Shown: in pieces, positions 50,786-60,544 of the stretch
How the letters are laid out: every line of letters starts with the position of its first letter
Position numbering within the stretch: the first letter of the stretch is position 1
Assembly (NCBI RefSeq): GCF_900188315.1
Contig: NZ_LT897781.1
Location: forward strand, 3,472,001-3,536,000
Direction of reading: 5' to 3'
DNA from: Marinobacter sp. es.042
Lineage (GTDB): Bacteria; Pseudomonadota; Gammaproteobacteria; Pseudomonadales; Oleiphilaceae
Length of the DNA: 64,000 bases
Program-made: the position numbers and the translations under genes
The notes under the pieces: model-generated
Database searches by the model: none
What the model was told of the DNA's origin: nothing
Seen by the model: the letters and a program-made list of their open reading frames with translations, nothing else

Positions 50786-53236
50786 ATGATGACTTTCCTA
50801 CTGTTTGTAGTGGCACTGGCTGGCCTGCTGATTGTGACGCGGCGCGAGTCCGGTGCAAAGTCCGCGATTGGTGTAATGGCCGTTACCGGCTTGCTGTCGT
50901 TGATTTTTGCCTCTGGTTTGCTGGCCCTGATTTTGTTTATTGGTGCCGCCGTAACAGCCGCCGCCGGCCTCCCGGGGTTTCGCCAAAGCTGGCTGACACC
51001 CCGCATTTTCGCGATGTTCAAAAAGGTCGCACCGAAGGTGTCCGAGACTGAGAAAGTGGCACTCGAAGCCGGTACGGTCGGCTGGGACGGTGAACTCTTC
51101 ACTGGTCGGCCCGACTGGCACAACCTGCTGATAAACCGTAATACGGGCCTGAGCGAGGAAGAGCAGGCCTTTGTCGACAACCAGTGTGTCCAGGCAATTT
51201 CCATGTGTAACACCTGGGACGTGGCGGTCGAGCGGGCCGATCTGCCCAAAGAGCTGTGGGACTTCCTAAAGAAGGAAGGTTTCTTGGGGATGATCATTCC
51301 CAAGGAATACGGTGGCCTTGAATTCTCTGCCAAGGCGCAGTCTGCAGTTCTGCAAAAACTGGCATCCAACGAGACGCTCATGGTGTCTGTGGGCGTACCC
51401 AATTCCCTCGGTCCTGGCGAACTGCTCGTCAAGTACGGCACCGAGGAACAGAAAAACCATTACCTGCCAAGGCTTGCAGACGGTCGTGAAATTCCGTGCT
51501 TTGGTCTGACGGGCCCAAGGGCTGGTTCGGATGCGACGTCGCTTCCGGATACCGGTATCGTTTGCAAACAGAAAGTCGATGGCAAGGAAGTTGTCGGTAT
51601 CCGGCTCAATTTCGAGAAGCGTTGGATCACCCTGGCGCCCATCGCCACGGTTGTTGGCCTTGCCTTCCGCATGTTCGACCCGGACGGGCTCCTGGGCGAA
51701 ACCGAAGACTACGGTATTACCTGCGCACTGATCCCCAGGGACACCAAAGGCATGGAAATCGGCCGTCGTCATTGCCCGATTGGCAGCCCGTTCCTGAATG
51801 GCCCAATCAAGGGTAAAGACGTCTTCATTCCGCTGGACTACATCATCGGTGGCGTGGATATGGCCGGTCAGGGCTGGCGTATGCTGGTTGAGTGCCTGTC
51901 GGTAGGTCGCTGTATCACCTTGCCGTCCGGTGCGGCCGGTGCGGCTGCGTCGGCCGTTGGCACCGCTGGTGGTTTCACCCGCATCCGCCGTCAGTTCAAT
52001 ACGCCGGTTGCTGATATGGAGGGTGTGCAGGAGCCTCTGGCCCGAATCGCCGCCAAGACCTATATCTCTCAGGCAGCTGTAAACCACACGGCCAACATGA
52101 TTGATAAAGGTGAGAAGCCGGCAGTGCCGTCTGCCATCCTTAAATACCACCTTACCGAGTTCCAGCGCGGTGTATTGACCGATGCCATGGACGTTCACGG
52201 TGGCAAGACCGTCACGCTTGGCCCGCGTAACTACCTGGGCATAGGCTACAGCGGTGCCGCTGTCTCGATCACTGTTGAGGGTGCCAACATCATGACCCGC
52301 AGCCTGATGATCTTCGGTCAGGGCGCCATTCGCTGCCATCCGTATGTGCTCAAGGAGCTGGCGGCCAAGGACAACGATGATATCAACGCGTTTGACGATG
52401 CGTTCTTCGGCCACGCCGGGCTGATTTTCGGCAATGCCGCCCGCGCCTTCACCCAGGCTCTGGGTCTTGGTCGGGCAGATGTGCCGTTTGACAGTGCCAG
52501 TCGCAAGTACGCGCAGGCCGTTGCCCGCTTCAGCGCGGCCTTTGGTCTGTGCTCGGATGCCGCGATGACCACGCTTGGCAGCGAACTGAAAATGCGGGAG
52601 CTTATCTCTGCCCGGCTGGGGGATATGCTGTCCAACCTGTACCTGGCTTCCATGGTCCTCAAGAACTGGCACGAGACTCAGCCGGTAGAGGGTGAGAAGG
52701 AAGTAATGGAGTACAGTCTGGGCATGCTGCTGCATCGCACTGAAAACGCCCTGGATGAGTTCCTCCAGAACCTGCCGAATCGCGCCGTGGCGCTGGTTCT
52801 GCGCGGCGTCACGATGCCGCTCGGCCGTCGCTGGGGCAGTCCGCAGGACGACCTTGCGCGCAAACTGGCTCGTGCAATATCCACAGACACGCCTATCCGC
52901 AACAAGCTGATTGCCAGCATCTGGCATACCAATGGCGAGGGCACCGTGGAGAATCCGGTGGCTCGCTACAACGGTCTGCTCAAGGACTACGACAAGGCAG
53001 AACAGCTATACCGGAAAGCGACCAAGGCCTACGCCAAAGGTGAATTGCCGATGACCGCCTTGCATCCGGAAGAGCGGTTTGAGGCGGCCCTGAAGGCTGG
53101 TATCTATACCAAGGAAGAGGCCGATTTCATGCGCCAGTATGAGACCGTTGTACTTGAGATGCTGACGGTCGATGACTTCCCGTTTGATGAGTTTGCGCGC
53201 AACAAGGAAACAGTGATTGATCACAACCCTGCCTGA
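50786..53236 (+). CDS. fadE: Acyl-CoA dehydrogenase FadE
   Basis: An 816-residue protein, the size of E. coli FadE (814) rather than the ordinary 380-residue acyl-CoA dehydrogenases. Two N-terminal hydrophobic segments (about 1-70) are followed by the ACAD domain: PKEYGGLEFSAKAQSAVLQKLASN, CFGLTGPRAGSDATSLPDTG (flavin-binding region), LSVGRCITLPSGAAGAA and DVHGGKTVTLGPRNYLGIGY with VEGANI. A long C-terminal domain completes it. It catalyses the first step of beta-oxidation. crcB follows 17 bases later. Confidence 0.96.
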   Translation: MMTFLLFVVALAGLLIVTRRESGAKSAIGVMAVTGLLSLIFASGLLALILFIGAAVTAAAGLPGFRQSWLTPRIFAMFKKVAPKVSETEKVALEAGTVGWDGELFTGRPDWHNLLINRNTGLSEEEQAFVDNQCVQAISMCNTWDVAVERADLPKELWDFLKKEGFLGMIIPKEYGGLEFSAKAQSAVLQKLASNETLMVSVGVPNSLGPGELLVKYGTEEQKNHYLPRLADGREIPCFGLTGPRAGSDATSLPDTGIVCKQKVDGKEVVGIRLNFEKRWITLAPIATVVGLAFRMFDPDGLLGETEDYGITCALIPRDTKGMEIGRRHCPIGSPFLNGPIKGKDVFIPLDYIIGGVDMAGQGWRMLVECLSVGRCITLPSGAAGAAASAVGTAGGFTRIRRQFNTPVADMEGVQEPLARIAAKTYISQAAVNHTANMIDKGEKPAVPSAILKYHLTEFQRGVLTDAMDVHGGKTVTLGPRNYLGIGYSGAAVSITVEGANIMTRSLMIFGQGAIRCHPYVLKELAAKDNDDINAFDDAFFGHAGLIFGNAARAFTQALGLGRADVPFDSASRKYAQAVARFSAAFGLCSDAAMTTLGSELKMRELISARLGDMLSNLYLASMVLKNWHETQPVEGEKEVMEYSLGMLLHRTENALDEFLQNLPNRAVALVLRGVTMPLGRRWGSPQDDLARKLARAISTDTPIRNKLIASIWHTNGEGTVENPVARYNGLLKDYDKAEQLYRKATKAYAKGELPMTALHPEERFEAALKAGIYTKEEADFMRQYETVVLEMLTVDDFPFDEFARNKETVIDHNPA

Positions 53237-53253
53237 CAGGAGACAGCCCTGAC

Positions 53254-53634
53254 ATGTGGTTGTCGTTCGTTGCTGTGAGTGTTGGCGCCGTTATCGGCGC
53301 CAACCTTCGTTGGGCTCTGGGGTTGTGGTTGAACACGACATACCATGCCGTTCCCTACGGAACGCTGGTTGCCAACCTCAGTGGTGGTTGGCTGATCGGG
53401 CTGCTGATCGGTTACTTCAGCCATGGCACCACGCTGGCACCAGAGTGGCGGCTCTTTGCCATAACCGGATTGTGCGGTGCCCTGACCACCTTTTCGACGT
53501 TTTCACTCGAGATGTTTGCTGCCATTCAGGACGGCAAATGGGCCATGGCCATCACCGGTATTCTGGCCCACGTTGTCGGCTCCATCCTCATGACTGCACT
53601 GGGAATTTACACCTTCGGCCTAGTGAAGGGATGA
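53254..53634 (+). CDS. crcB: Fluoride channel CrcB (Fluc)
   Basis: A 126-residue protein with four membrane helices and the family motifs GANLRWALG, NLSGGWLIG (the NxxG pore Asn) and GLCGALTTFSTFS with the Phe box and Na+ site. It forms dual-topology fluoride-exporting channels. No fluoride riboswitch is seen: the gene starts 17 bases behind fadE and would be read from that operon. About 240 bases follow before the cold-shock gene start, holding only its leader. Confidence 0.95.
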   Translation: MWLSFVAVSVGAVIGANLRWALGLWLNTTYHAVPYGTLVANLSGGWLIGLLIGYFSHGTTLAPEWRLFAITGLCGALTTFSTFSLEMFAAIQDGKWAMAITGILAHVVGSILMTALGIYTFGLVKG

Positions 53635-53873
53635 TGGGTACCACTACCTACACAAATTCTCGAAAATACCCTTGGCAAGCTTCGGATTCAGGAGTAGAGT
53701 GAAGGTCGTAGGAAAGATTCAGCAAAGCATTTCATGAATAAGACGTACCTCCGCAGTTAGTAGTGACCGTCCTGTTTTTGATTCAGCGAGTTCTGTATTT
53801 CCGCAAAACGCCGACCTGACACTATGAAGGTGCGAGGCGGCAGATAATATGATTGATTTCAGGAAGTTTAAGT

Positions 53874-54080
53874 ATGTCTACTACTACCGGTACTGTTAAG
53901 TTCTTCAACGAAGCAAAAGGCTTTGGCTTTATCACTCGTGAAGGCGGCCCGGACGTTTTTGTTCACTACAGCGCTATTCAGGGCAGCGGTTTCAAAACTC
54001 TGGCAGAAGGCCAGCAGGTTGAGTTCACCGTTACCCAGGGCCAGAAAGGTCCTCAGGCGGAGAACGTTGTTGCCCTGTAA
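53874..54080 (+). CDS. Cold-shock domain protein (CspA family)
   Basis: ATG 53874 gives 68 residues. The single cold-shock domain has RNP1 KGFGFI and RNP2 VFVHYSAI and the usual [15 protein letters not shown] start. AGGAAG is placed upstream of the ATG. It binds single-stranded RNA and DNA as a chaperone. The preceding gap of 240 bases is long enough for a CspA-type structured leader, and a strong intrinsic terminator follows. Confidence 0.96.
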   Translation: MSTTTGTVKFFNEAKGFGFITREGGPDVFVHYSAIQGSGFKTLAEGQQVEFTVTQGQKGPQAENVVAL

Positions 54081-54107
54081 TCCCTGATGGATTCGGCAAT
54101 AACCGCC

Positions 54108-54135
54108 AAAAAGGCAGCTTCGGCTGCCTTTTTTA
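54108..54135 (+). terminator. Intrinsic terminator of the cold-shock gene
   Basis: AAAGGCAGC-TTCG-GCTGCCTTTTTT: a perfect GC-rich stem with a stable TTCG tetraloop and a T-run, beginning 28 bases after the stop codon. Confidence 0.95.
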
Positions 54136-54250
54136 ATGGCTGAAAAACGCCTGGCAAGGTGGCACGCTTTTGTCATTTTCCCATCATTGTGTAATCTTTA
54201 CCGACCTGCTGCTCGTTTAACCGGAAGTCGAGATCTCCAGGAATCATGAC

Positions 54251-54946
54251 ATGCTCCGACTGCTCAAGGCCGCCTGGATCCTGTTCTGGGCCATACTGCT
54301 CACCCTGATTCTGTTCTTCCCGATTGTTATTGCAGCCCTGTTGGGGAAGCGAGGGGATGCAGCGTTCCACGGCACCCAGATCTATGCATGGATCATCCTG
54401 AAAGTCTGCGGTATCCGCCTCAAGGTTCGTGGCAGGGAAAACATCGAGCCCGGTCAGCGATATGTCATTCTGAGCAACCATGCCTCCTATCTTGATCCCC
54501 CGGCGCTGGTGCTCGCCCTTGGTCTGCAATATCGATGGGTGATCAAGAAAGAGTTGCGCAAGGTGCCCCTGTTCGGATTGGCACTGGAAGCCTCGCGGAA
54601 TTTGTTTATCGATCGTTCGAAAGGTAGTGATGCACTGGAGAGCATCAAGCGAGGTGTCGGCCAGCTCCCGGACGGCACCGGCATTCTGATTTTCCCGGAA
54701 GGAACCCGTTCGTGGGATGGCAAATTACTACCCTTCAAGAAGGGTGGTTTCGTCATTGCACAGGATGGCGAGCTTCCGATTCTTCCCGTCACCATCTGTG
54801 GGTCCCACCAGCGATTGCCCAAGGGAAGTGTTGCGTTCAGCAGCGGTGACATCGAAATCGCCATTCATCCCCCGATGGCGTCCGGGGCTTTGCCGCTGGA
54901 TGATCTGATGACAGACGTTCGCAACAGTATTGCGTCGTCCCTCTGA
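54251..54946 (+). CDS. plsC: 1-acyl-sn-glycerol-3-phosphate acyltransferase
   Basis: A 231-residue membrane-anchored acyltransferase. An N-terminal hydrophobic helix (about 8-33) is followed by the catalytic HX4D motif NHASYLD (H77, D82), ASRNLFIDRSKGSDAL and the glycerophosphate-binding FPEGTRSWDG. It acylates lysophosphatidic acid to phosphatidic acid in phospholipid synthesis. Start is ATG 54251. A terminator hairpin follows. Confidence 0.92.
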   Translation: MLRLLKAAWILFWAILLTLILFFPIVIAALLGKRGDAAFHGTQIYAWIILKVCGIRLKVRGRENIEPGQRYVILSNHASYLDPPALVLALGLQYRWVIKKELRKVPLFGLALEASRNLFIDRSKGSDALESIKRGVGQLPDGTGILIFPEGTRSWDGKLLPFKKGGFVIAQDGELPILPVTICGSHQRLPKGSVAFSSGDIEIAIHPPMASGALPLDDLMTDVRNSIASSL

Positions 54947-54952
54947 AGCAGA

Positions 54953-54978
54953 AGAACCCGGCCGTCCGGCCGGGTTCC
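54953..54978. terminator. Bidirectional terminator between plsC and dienelactone hydrolase
   Basis: AACCCGGCC-GTCC-GGCCGGGTT forms a perfect 9-bp GC-rich stem between two convergent genes. Flanking runs are short (TTCC and, on the other strand, TTCTTC), so it is a moderate terminator. Confidence 0.75.
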
Positions 54979-54996
54979 GGTGTTCAGCGCACGGTG

Positions 54997-55800
54997 TTAC
55001 CGGGTGAAAATAGCCTCGTAGAAACGCATGGTTCCCTCCCAGGAGCGTGTGGCGGCCTCTTCGTCATAACCTATCGGCATGCCGAACTCCTCGGCGACCT
55101 TGTCAGCGCCAGGATTGGTGAATGAGTGCAGCACGCCGGGAAAGCTCACCAGGGTGAGATCGACTTCTGCGTCCTGCATCTCCTTCACCAGGCCGGCGAC
55201 CTGGTCTGAGGGGACCATCTTGTCGGCACCACCGGTGTACACCTGAACCCTGGCCTTCACTGTTCCGGCTTCGGCGGTTATGGGGCTGCCAAGCGCACCG
55301 TGGTAGCTGACGACGCCGTCCAGATCCAAGCCCATACGTGCCATATTCAGGACTACCGCGCCGCCGAAACAGTAGCCTTGTGCAGCGATGCGGGAAGCAT
55401 CAACGCTTTCATGGTTTTGCAGGATCTCCATCGCCGTCATGAAGCGCGCCTTCACCTGATCCATGTCCTTGGTCGCTTCCTGCATGAACTTCTGGGCGGT
55501 ATCAGGGTGGTCCGCCTGCTTGCCAGAGCCATACATATCCAGGGCAAACGCGGTGTAGCCGGCAGCGGCAAGCCGCTCTGCCTGATCCCGGGCGAATTCA
55601 TTGTGCCCCCACCACTCATGGACCACCAGAACGCCCGGGCGTTTCTCTTCGAATTCGTCATCCCAGGCCATGTAGCCGGTAAAGGTGGTTTCACCGACCT
55701 TGTATTCAACGGTCTTGGTTTGCATTTCTGCCAGTACCTGTGTGCTTGCCAGAGTTAGTGACAGGGCTGCGGCGGTCGCCGCTGTTTTCAGAGTTTTCAT
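54997..55800 (-). CDS. Secreted dienelactone-hydrolase-family protein
   Basis: ATG 55800 gives 267 residues; an upstream extension of the frame is not supported. A signal peptide (MKTLKTAATAAALSLTLASTQ, about 24 residues) precedes an alpha/beta hydrolase of the dienelactone hydrolase family. The nucleophile is the Cys of QGYCFGG (C144), with the Asp in TGGADKMVPSD and His in VLHSFTNPGA completing the triad; HEWWGHNEF is also conserved. The periplasmic location makes a chlorocatechol role unlikely. The natural substrate is unknown. It is divergent from ald. Confidence 0.85.
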   Translation of the reverse strand: MKTLKTAATAAALSLTLASTQVLAEMQTKTVEYKVGETTFTGYMAWDDEFEEKRPGVLVVHEWWGHNEFARDQAERLAAAGYTAFALDMYGSGKQADHPDTAQKFMQEATKDMDQVKARFMTAMEILQNHESVDASRIAAQGYCFGGAVVLNMARMGLDLDGVVSYHGALGSPITAEAGTVKARVQVYTGGADKMVPSDQVAGLVKEMQDAEVDLTLVSFPGVLHSFTNPGADKVAEEFGMPIGYDEEAATRSWEGTMRFYEAIFTR

Positions 55801-55957
55801 GATCTGTCCTGCTCCTTTTGGGTCGGATGGTCTTTTTGTCCGGAAATCTACGCCCGGAACCGTTAAACCGATGCAATCAGTTGCCAGTCCAGTATAGGAC
55901 CTTTTGACTACACTACAGTCAGACACTCGCAAATCCCGAATGATCTGGAGGTTGTGT

Positions 55958-57076
55958 ATGAGGATCGGTGTACCCAGGGAAATCAAGAACCGCGAATACC
56001 GTGTAGGTATGACACCCGCTGCCGTTCATGAGCTGTGCGGCCACAATCATGACGTGTTTGTGGAAACCGGAGCTGGCCTCGCTATCGGCTTTTCCGACGA
56101 GGATTATCGGCAGGCCGGAGCGCGAATTCTTGAGACGGCCGGGGAGGTTTTCGATACGGCAAAGTTGATCGTCAAGGTGAAGGAGCCTCAGGCCGAAGAG
56201 CGTGCCATGCTGAAGCCGGAACACACGCTCTTCACTTATCTGCATCTGGCACCGGACAAAGCGCAGACGGACGACCTGGTGAAGTCCGGCGCCACCTGCA
56301 TTGCCTATGAGACAGTGACCGACCATGGAGGGCATTTGCCCCTGCTGGCGCCGATGTCGGAAGTCGCCGGGCGCATGTCGATCCAGGCCGGTGCCCATTG
56401 TCTGGAGAAAGCCATGGGCGGTCGCGGCGTGCTATTGGGCGGCGTACCCGGTGTCAGTCCGGCGCGGGTAGCGGTCGTTGGTGGCGGCGTTGTCGGCCAG
56501 AATGCGATTGCCATGGCGGTCGGGTTGGGTGCCCACGTCACGGTTCTGGACCGCAACATGGACGTACTCAGAAACCTGGACCATCTCTACGGCAACCGCA
56601 TCACAACCCTGTTTTCAACGGCCCAGACTCTCGATCAGGCGGTGACGGAATCCGATCTTGTCATCGGCAGTGTGCTCATTCCAGGGGCCTCTGCGCCCAA
56701 GCTGATTACCCGTGACATGATTCGCCGGATGCCGGAGGGAAGCGTTATCGTGGACGTTGCCATTGATCAGGGTGGCTGTGCCGAAACCTCCCGGGCCACG
56801 ACGCACGACGATCCCACGTATATTGTTGATGGTGTGGTACATTACTGCGTGGCGAATATGCCGGGCGCCGTTGCGCGCACATCGACTCTGGCGCTGAATA
56901 ACGTCACCTTGCCTTTTGTGGCGGCCCTGGCCAATAAGGGTCCGGATCGGGCGATGAAGGAAGATCAGCACCTCAGGGCCGGGTTGAACGTGGCCGCGGG
57001 CAAGGTGACCTACAGGGAAGTGGCAGAAGCGACCGGGCACCCATACACCAACCCTGAATCCCTGTTGGGATCCTGA
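55958..57076 (+). CDS. ald: Alanine dehydrogenase
   Basis: ATG 55958, with CTGGAGG upstream, gives 372 residues as in other Ald proteins. It begins [20 protein letters not shown] and has the substrate Lys in LIVKVKEPQ, His in YLHLAPD, and the nucleotide-binding [22 protein letters not shown]. It interconverts L-alanine and pyruvate with NAD. A GST-like gene follows 22 bases later on the same strand. Confidence 0.95.
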   Translation: MRIGVPREIKNREYRVGMTPAAVHELCGHNHDVFVETGAGLAIGFSDEDYRQAGARILETAGEVFDTAKLIVKVKEPQAEERAMLKPEHTLFTYLHLAPDKAQTDDLVKSGATCIAYETVTDHGGHLPLLAPMSEVAGRMSIQAGAHCLEKAMGGRGVLLGGVPGVSPARVAVVGGGVVGQNAIAMAVGLGAHVTVLDRNMDVLRNLDHLYGNRITTLFSTAQTLDQAVTESDLVIGSVLIPGASAPKLITRDMIRRMPEGSVIVDVAIDQGGCAETSRATTHDDPTYIVDGVVHYCVANMPGAVARTSTLALNNVTLPFVAALANKGPDRAMKEDQHLRAGLNVAAGKVTYREVAEATGHPYTNPESLLGS

Positions 57077-57098
57077 GTGTGAAATCCTCGGAGAAACC

Positions 57099-57671
57099 AT
57101 GAAACTGATCGGATCCACTACTTCACCTTACGTTCGGCGCATTCGTATCCTGCTGGACGAAGAGCCCTATGAATTCCTCAATCTCAATATCTATGGTGAA
57201 GGCCGGGACGAGCTGCGGCGAAACAATCCGACCCTGAAAATTCCGGTACTCGAAGACGGTGGCAAGGAAATCTATGATTCCCGGATTATCGCCCGTTACG
57301 TCAGTGCCAAACAGGGCCGCGATCCGCTGACCTGGGACCAGGAAAACCAGCTGACCATGATCGATGGCGCCAATGACTCCGCGGTCACCATGCTGCTCTC
57401 GGAGAAGTCCGGAATCGATACCAGCGGCGACCTGATGTTCTTCAACCTTCAACGTGAACGCATCATGACAACCTTGCGCACGCTGTCGGCAATGGCGGAA
57501 GAGGGCCAGTTCGAGGAATGGAATTATCCGGCCATCTGTCTTTATTGCCTGGTAGACTGGCTGGATTTCAGGGACCTGGTGGACTTTTCCGGTGTGGAGA
57601 GCCTGTTATCCTTCCGCGACAGCCACAGGGATTACCCCTGGGTTGCCGAGACCGATCCGCGCAATTCCTGA
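57099..57671 (+). CDS. Glutathione S-transferase family protein
   Basis: A 190-residue protein with a thioredoxin-fold N-terminal domain: KLIGSTTSPYVRRIRILLDE, with the Ser/Thr-rich start where the catalytic residue lies, NPTLKIPVLEDGG with the cis-Pro, and YDSRIIARYV for glutathione gamma-glutamyl binding. The C-terminal helical domain is short. Specific substrates cannot be inferred. It probably shares a transcript with ald. Confidence 0.85.
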   Translation: MKLIGSTTSPYVRRIRILLDEEPYEFLNLNIYGEGRDELRRNNPTLKIPVLEDGGKEIYDSRIIARYVSAKQGRDPLTWDQENQLTMIDGANDSAVTMLLSEKSGIDTSGDLMFFNLQRERIMTTLRTLSAMAEEGQFEEWNYPAICLYCLVDWLDFRDLVDFSGVESLLSFRDSHRDYPWVAETDPRNS

Positions 57672-57865
57672 CTTCGCGCGGCTGGCAATCGCCGGCCGCC
57701 GCCTCCAGCCAAGGCTGAAAAAAACTTGCCCGGTCATCCTGCGTCATTTTACTTTCGCAATCGCCGTTCTTGACTATAGTTAGGGTTAAGGAACAGCGTC
57801 TGATCTGCCGGTTACCGCGTTCCGTACGTATAAATACCAACAATAGAAGAGAGAGGGGGTCATCC

Positions 57866-58477
57866 ATGCTCCTGTCACATGCGTTCGGACTCTTTACCCA
57901 CCCCGATGAAGAGTGGGCTTCCATACGAAAAGAACATGAAACCCCGCGCCGGGTCTATGTTGCCTATGTTCTGATTCTGGCGGCGATAGCTCCCATTTGT
58001 GCCTACATATCGACCGCGTATTTCGGCTGGACGGTTGGCAATGAGCGGCTGATCAAGTTAACCGAGATCAGTGCAATGCAGCTCAGCGTGTTGACCTATC
58101 TGGCAATGCTGGTCGGCGTTTTTGCGCTGGGTTATGCCATCAACTGGATGGCAAGAACCTACGGCGCCAAGGAAGAACACGTACCCTCGAACGGCATTGC
58201 CCTGGCAGCTTACTCCTGCACTCCTCTGTTCCTGGCAGGATTTGCCCTGTTGTATCCAGTGCCCTGGTTCAACGCCATCGTCTTCCTGGCTGCCGCCTGC
58301 TATGGCGCCTATCTCATGTATGACGGACTGCCGATTGTCATGGGCATCGAAAAGGAACGTGCCGTCATGTATGCCGGGGCGTTGCTGACTGTGGCCCTGG
58401 TGATCCTTGTATCCACACGGGTCGGGTCAGTCATTATCTGGAACCTGGGAGTCGGGCCGGTATTCATCAGCGGATAG
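57866..58477 (+). CDS. Yip1-domain membrane protein
   Basis: ATG 57866, with GAGAGGGGG upstream, gives 203 residues. Five hydrophobic segments are visible. The N-terminal HAFGLFTHPDEEWASIRKE is the cytoplasmic start typical of bacterial Yip1/DUF1282 proteins, and AYSCTPLFLAGFALLYPVPW with MYDGLPIVMGI are conserved in the group. Function in bacteria is unknown. It stands alone between two intergenic spaces and is followed by a clear terminator. Confidence 0.8.
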   Translation: MLLSHAFGLFTHPDEEWASIRKEHETPRRVYVAYVLILAAIAPICAYISTAYFGWTVGNERLIKLTEISAMQLSVLTYLAMLVGVFALGYAINWMARTYGAKEEHVPSNGIALAAYSCTPLFLAGFALLYPVPWFNAIVFLAAACYGAYLMYDGLPIVMGIEKERAVMYAGALLTVALVILVSTRVGSVIIWNLGVGPVFISG

Positions 58478-58502
58478 ACCGGGCTTAAACGGACCGCAAA
58501 TA

Positions 58503-58527
58503 GGGGAGCCACTGGTTCCCCTTTTTT
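58503..58527 (+). terminator. Intrinsic terminator after the Yip1 gene
   Basis: GGGGAGCCA-C-TGGTTCCCC with one G-T pair, followed by TTTTTT. It lies about 25 bases after the stop codon. Confidence 0.9.
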
Positions 58528-58572
58528 GTGGTTTCTGGTCCTCGCGAACACTTGTCGTGATTTGCCATCCCC

Positions 58573-58590
58573 CTGTCGCAAATTGGCAAT
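58573..58590 (+). promoter_or_regulatory. Possible Pho box before phoD
   Basis: CTGTCGCAAATTGGCAAT matches the Pho box consensus in about 12 of 18 positions, with a good first half-site and a weak second. It lies about 104 bases before the ATG of the PhoD-type phosphatase, a typical Pho-regulon gene. Confidence 0.35.
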
Positions 58591-58693
58591 GCGTTCTTAA
58601 CCGAGCCCGATTAGCTTCTTCATTTGGAGTAGAAACGGCGAAGGGTGCAGAACGTCGAGACTACAAGGGACGAACACAGGGGAAGACATAACA

Positions 58694-60436
58694 ATGAAAC
58701 GACTGACACGACGGGATTTTCTGAAAGCATCGGCCATGGGTATGGGGGCCGTGGTGATTTCGACTGGCCTCGCAGGCTGTGTACTGGACAGCTCCGACAA
58801 GCGAACAATCAGTTTTACCCATGGAGTGGCCAGCGGCGACCCGCTTGCCGATGGTGTCATGCTCTGGACCAGGGCTGCACCGGCGACCGGTTCGGCACCT
58901 GTCGGTGTCGCCTGGGAGGTGTCGACGGATGAGGGGTTCGAGAACCTTGTGCACTCCGGCACTGCAGAGGCCACTGAAGCCCATGACTTCACCGTCAAGG
59001 TGGATGTCCGCGGCCTGGCACCGGGGCAGAGCTACTATTACCGCTTTCAGACGACCGATCGACAGTCACCGGTGGGCGTAACCCGGACCTTACCGGAGGG
59101 CAGTATCGAATCAGTGCGCCTCGCCGTGGTCTCCTGCGCGAATTATCCGGCCGGTTATTTCAACGTCTACGGGGAAATCAGTAAACAGAATGACCTGGAT
59201 GCCGTGGTTCATCTGGGTGACTACATCTACGAATACAGCTCCGACAGCAGCAGTTATGCGGCACAGGATGCCCAGGCGCTGGGGAGGACCTTTTCTGAGG
59301 ACAACAATCTTGAGCTGATTGAACTGGTGGACTATCGCAAACGTTACGCTGCGTATCGGGCAGACCCGGATCTTCAGTTCCTGCATGCGAGAGTGCCGTT
59401 CATTGTGGTGTGGGACGACCACGAGGTGGCGAACGACGCCTGGGAAGAGGGAGCTGAAAACCACAACGAGGGCGAGGGCGATTTCACCCAGCGTAAGCTC
59501 AATGCCCTGAAGGCCTATTTTGAATGGATGCCGATCCGCCCTGTGATCGAGGGCAGCGACGAAGCCATCTTCCGGACCTTCCGGTTCGGCGACCTGGTGG
59601 ATCTGCACATGCTCGACACCCGCATTATCGGTCGCGACCAGCAACTGGACTACATGGACTACTTCACGGGAGAAGGCCTTGATGCCGCCCGCTTTACTGC
59701 GGATGTTGGCAGTGAGAACCGTACCCTGCTGGGCGCGGAGCAACTGCTCTGGCTTCAGTCCTCCCTGAACTTCTCCACGGCCACATGGCAGGTTCTGGGA
59801 CAGCAGGTATTGATGGGCCGCATGAACCTGCCCGCGGAACTGCTCGTGGCTATCGCCACGGAACAGTTTGACGGCCTCCCGCAGAACCTTGCGGAGCTCG
59901 CCCAACTCAAGGGTCGGGCTCTTCAGGGAGATCCGACTCTGACTGACGCGGAACTGGAGCGCATCAACACGGTTGCCCCCTACAATCTGGACGCCTGGGA
60001 TGGCTATCAGTATGAACGGGAAGTGGTACTGGGCACCGCCAAGGCTCTGAACAAGAACCTCGTGGTGCTGGCCGGGGATACCCATAATGCCTGGGCCAAC
60101 AATTTGAAAGATATTCAGGGGGACCAGATTGGCGTGGAGTTCGCCACAGCGTCGGTTACATCACCTGGCCTGGAGGAGTATCTGGGCATTCCGGATGACA
60201 TGATTCAGGGCGCGGAACAGGCCATTGGTCTGCTGGTGGACGACCTGGATTACCTGAATGTGAATCAGCGTGGCTACATGCTGGTGACCTTTACTCCGGA
60301 AGAAGCCCGGGCAGACTGGTATTTCGTGGACACAATCAAGTCAAAGGATTATCAGATCGACGCGAGCCGCACCGCCTCCCGGCGGGTATTGCCCGGTCCC
60401 GGAAATCGAACGGTGCAGGACACAAGCATAGGATAA
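58694..60436 (+). CDS. phoD: Alkaline phosphatase D, Tat-exported lipoprotein
   Basis: A 580-residue PhoD-family phosphatase. The N terminus has a twin-arginine signal (LTRRDFLKA) followed by a lipobox LAGC (Cys29), so it is probably Tat-exported and lipid-anchored. The metallophosphatase core shows HLGDYIYEY, VWDDHEVANDAW and LAGDTHNAW, the Fe/Ca-binding motifs of PhoD. It releases phosphate from mono- and diesters outside the cytoplasm. A possible Pho box lies upstream, in keeping with the pst operon in the same window. Confidence 0.92.
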   Translation: MKRLTRRDFLKASAMGMGAVVISTGLAGCVLDSSDKRTISFTHGVASGDPLADGVMLWTRAAPATGSAPVGVAWEVSTDEGFENLVHSGTAEATEAHDFTVKVDVRGLAPGQSYYYRFQTTDRQSPVGVTRTLPEGSIESVRLAVVSCANYPAGYFNVYGEISKQNDLDAVVHLGDYIYEYSSDSSSYAAQDAQALGRTFSEDNNLELIELVDYRKRYAAYRADPDLQFLHARVPFIVVWDDHEVANDAWEEGAENHNEGEGDFTQRKLNALKAYFEWMPIRPVIEGSDEAIFRTFRFGDLVDLHMLDTRIIGRDQQLDYMDYFTGEGLDAARFTADVGSENRTLLGAEQLLWLQSSLNFSTATWQVLGQQVLMGRMNLPAELLVAIATEQFDGLPQNLAELAQLKGRALQGDPTLTDAELERINTVAPYNLDAWDGYQYEREVVLGTAKALNKNLVVLAGDTHNAWANNLKDIQGDQIGVEFATASVTSPGLEEYLGIPDDMIQGAEQAIGLLVDDLDYLNVNQRGYMLVTFTPEEARADWYFVDTIKSKDYQIDASRTASRRVLPGPGNRTVQDTSIG

Positions 60437-60486
60437 GACGCCCGGCCGGTCCCCTGGCTATTCTGTCCTTGATGCAGCGCAAACCA

Positions 60487-60510
60487 CCCCGGGTGCTTTC
60501 CGGGGTTTAA
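60487..60510 (+). terminator. Hairpin after phoD
   Basis: AACCACCCCGG and CCGGGGTTT are separated by GTGCTTT, about 50 bases after the phoD stop, and end in a short T-run. It is a modest intrinsic terminator before the ATPase gene. Confidence 0.55.
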
Positions 60511-60544
60511 TGGGGATGTTGCAACGTCAGGGAGCTTTGGGGAT

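Noticed and set aside
53185..53254. Fluoride riboswitch before crcB
   Set aside because: Only 17 bases separate fadE from crcB and no crcB-motif fold can be placed there.
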